A stretch of DNA of 64,000 nt, from contig OY783219.1 of assembly GCA_963678705.1 (NCBI GenBank), forward strand, positions 2,046,001-2,110,000. The letters run 5' to 3'. The notes below the pieces were generated by a model that was given only the letters and a program-made list of their open reading frames with translations, was not told where the DNA came from and searched no databases. A program made the position numbers and the translations under genes. The stretch is from Panorpa germanica (taxonomy: Eukaryota > Arthropoda > Insecta > Mecoptera > Panorpidae). Shown one piece after another: positions 62,061 through 64,000 of this stretch; position 1 is the first letter of the stretch, and each line of letters begins with the position of its first letter.

Positions 62061-64000
62061 TTTTGAATAGTTTCAAGGACGGTAAGAGCACATCTGTTCG
62101 TAATCAATGTTAAATCAAATACTTCATGAACCATTTATGTAACATATATGTTTTATATACGTCTATATATTATATATATGTACATATATAAGAAATTATA
62201 ATATAATTAGATTAAATATTGATAATTATAAAAATGTCAATCACTTTGAATGTTTGACAAACATGGAATAAAGATATTAGAGATAAAAATTAACAAACAC
62301 AGTTACAGAATCGAAATCTCATTCATTTCTATATACATGTATACAAATATACTACACACATACACTTACAATCCATACAAATGTAAAGTTCGTCTGTTAT
62401 ACAATTTCTAGTTCTATATAGTTTTTGTCAGGTGATTTTTTTAGTTCTCACAGATCTTATTTTGATGACTGGATTCATTTATTTATACTAAAATATTTCA
62501 AAAAATGTGTTTTAAATTTATTTCTGATAAAAATGACAGATTAACTCAAATATTCTTTATATACAAAATTGTATTTTCTGTCTGATTCAAATTCTAAAGG
62601 TAGCGGGTTCGATGTCGGAGTAACACGGAATTTTTCATTTCAAATCAAAGCAGCGAACTTGTGTAACCGGTGCCGGATTTAGAGGTCCAGGATCTTCGAA
62701 AAATGTATTGCCTTTATCTCTGTTGTGGGGGTCCCTCTCTTGTGAAGACCCCAGGGCAGTAGCCCCGCACGCCCTCCCTCAAATTCGAGCCTGTGTGTAA
62801 CTTTCAGGTGGAAGACGGCTGCTGATGTCATGGTCATCTTACATTGCGCTACATCTTTGTTCTAGGTTCTTGCCAGGATTAATTTTTACAGTTATTTTTT
62901 GAACAATTGAAATAGTTACAATTAGGATATAAGCAAATATAGTCCTTCTTCAAAATATATTTTTACAATGCCAATATTTCAAAAAAGGGTCGACATTTCT
63001 AAAAAAAACAGTTATTTTATATTTACATTTCTAAATTGTTTTATTTTGCATTACAAAAGATTTTCAAAGTAGCGCGGGTTTTTTGTACTTTCCTAAAAGT
63101 AGAAATAGAATTTATTTTCTTAAAATTTTAATTACATATTTCTTAACCTTTTTTCGGTTGTCCTTTTTAAAAAACTATGTATATCCAAAATGTTAAAAAC
63201 ACAACAAAAAAAAAAGAAACTATTCAAAATTACTGATTAGAAAATCTTCATTTTAAATTATTTTTACATGAAGTAAACTCAATAGTTGTCAAATTATTTG
63301 CGGTGTAATAAACCCACACAAAATAAAATACAATGCTCATAAATTATTGTAATAAAATGTATACAGAAAACACTTTTAGAAATGGAATACTTAATGATTT
63401 TTACACAATTTGCCCAATGAGCAAGTATCAGTCAAAACTTTTATGAAATAAACGAAATGCTTTTTATTTTCAAATACTAAAAGCTTCAGGCAAGGGTATG
63501 CTCTGCATAGAAAGTATCGAATTTATTATTGTTTATGATTATGTGCAATATCACTCTAATTTCTTGGGGGTTGTAATGTTCCTAGAATTCGTGTTTGTGT
63601 TCATCCAGTCGGAAAATTATTTTTGGAGGCATGACATCTACACAGAAGGAGTACTGTGTTCCTACATATATAGGAGTAACAGCAACTACCCAATACTTAG
63701 CCGGGTATATTCCGTAAATATGTTAACAGCAAGCACCCTAATTCTGTATATTTATATTAATATAACAAAATATTGAGAATGTTAATCCAATTAAGAGGGG
63801 ACGGAGGTCTAGAGCTCGAAAATTTAAGGCTATCTTTTGTGAGGATTGTTTTTTTATAATAAAATTAATTAAAAACAATATTTTAACTATTTAGGCTTAT
63901 ACAAAATAATACATTTAAAAAATAACACTACATACAAAAAAATAAATTTTAAATTTAAAAATATTGCTAAATAGGTTAGAAATGACGGTGAAGTAGACCC
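62061..64000. other. Right-edge intergenic stretch
   Basis: AT-rich sequence. A GC-richer patch at 62665-62805 (GTGCCGGATTTAGAGGTCC, CCCCGCACGCCCTCCCTC) looks like a decayed hAT-type transposon end. The 92-codon frame at 63498-63776 has no recognised domain. Confidence 0.35.

Noticed and set aside
62600..62640. GCGGGTTCGATGTCGG resembling a tRNA T-arm
   Set aside because: No acceptor stem, D-arm or anticodon arm could be placed around it.

Overview
This window is AT-rich animal DNA, almost certainly arthropod and most likely insect. It has short exons with GT-AG splice sites, kilobase introns, long (AT)n tracts and many short non-autonomous transposons. No bacterial-type operon, CRISPR array, rRNA or tRNA is recognisable. 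The Helitron-like ends (start TCCTATATTATAATG, hairpin, end CTAG before T) resemble elements common in Lepidoptera and other insects, but the order is not resolved.

The coding content is two orthodenticle/Otx-type K50 homeobox genes in tandem, both on the minus strand. Gene A lies at right-centre. Its exons are 50894-51060 (N-terminal linker), 42144-42298 (homeodomain residues 1-46) and 37337-38404 (homeodomain residues 47-60 plus the whole His/Gln-rich C-terminus and the stop). A possible tiny first exon is at 54360-54379. Gene B lies at the left edge. Its exons are 4277-4443, 3154-3305, 597-793, 242-356 and 159 running off the left edge. It encodes a near-canonical Otx homeodomain, an MAYLK...YAVN N-terminus and the SIWSPA motif of Otx proteins. 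Both genes share a 167-nt exon before the homeobox exon and the same intron phases, so they look like an old tandem duplication. Gene A has since diverged in the homeodomain and has an undivided C-terminal exon, while gene B splits that region with at least two extra introns.

Layout: 1-4443, gene B, with Helitron and MITE insertions in its introns. 4444-37336, a 33-kb intergenic interval holding a GGGGC-ended TIR element (5.9-6.9 kb), three copies of a TIR/TA MITE family (9.3, 19.4 and 21.5 kb), two hAT-like MITEs (10.6 and 28.5 kb), a four-unit tandem Helitron array that is really a duplicated dimer (13.2-16.4 kb), CCCAGTAAACA-ended MITEs (8.2, 22.4, 32.2 and 32.7 kb), a 720-bp ACGT-rich minisatellite (25.8-26.5 kb) and a large AT microsatellite block (36.9-37.2 kb). 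37337-51060, gene A. 51061-64000, upstream of gene A, with an inverted pair of related elements (52.5 and 61.5 kb), another TA-MITE copy (60.3 kb) and one well-formed plus-strand exon candidate carrying a YY1-like motif (58670-58735).

Both proteins should be nuclear transcription factors binding TAATCC-type sites. The repeats and candidate exons are inferred by eye. Splice sites, repeat boundaries and target-site duplications were not tested computationally.
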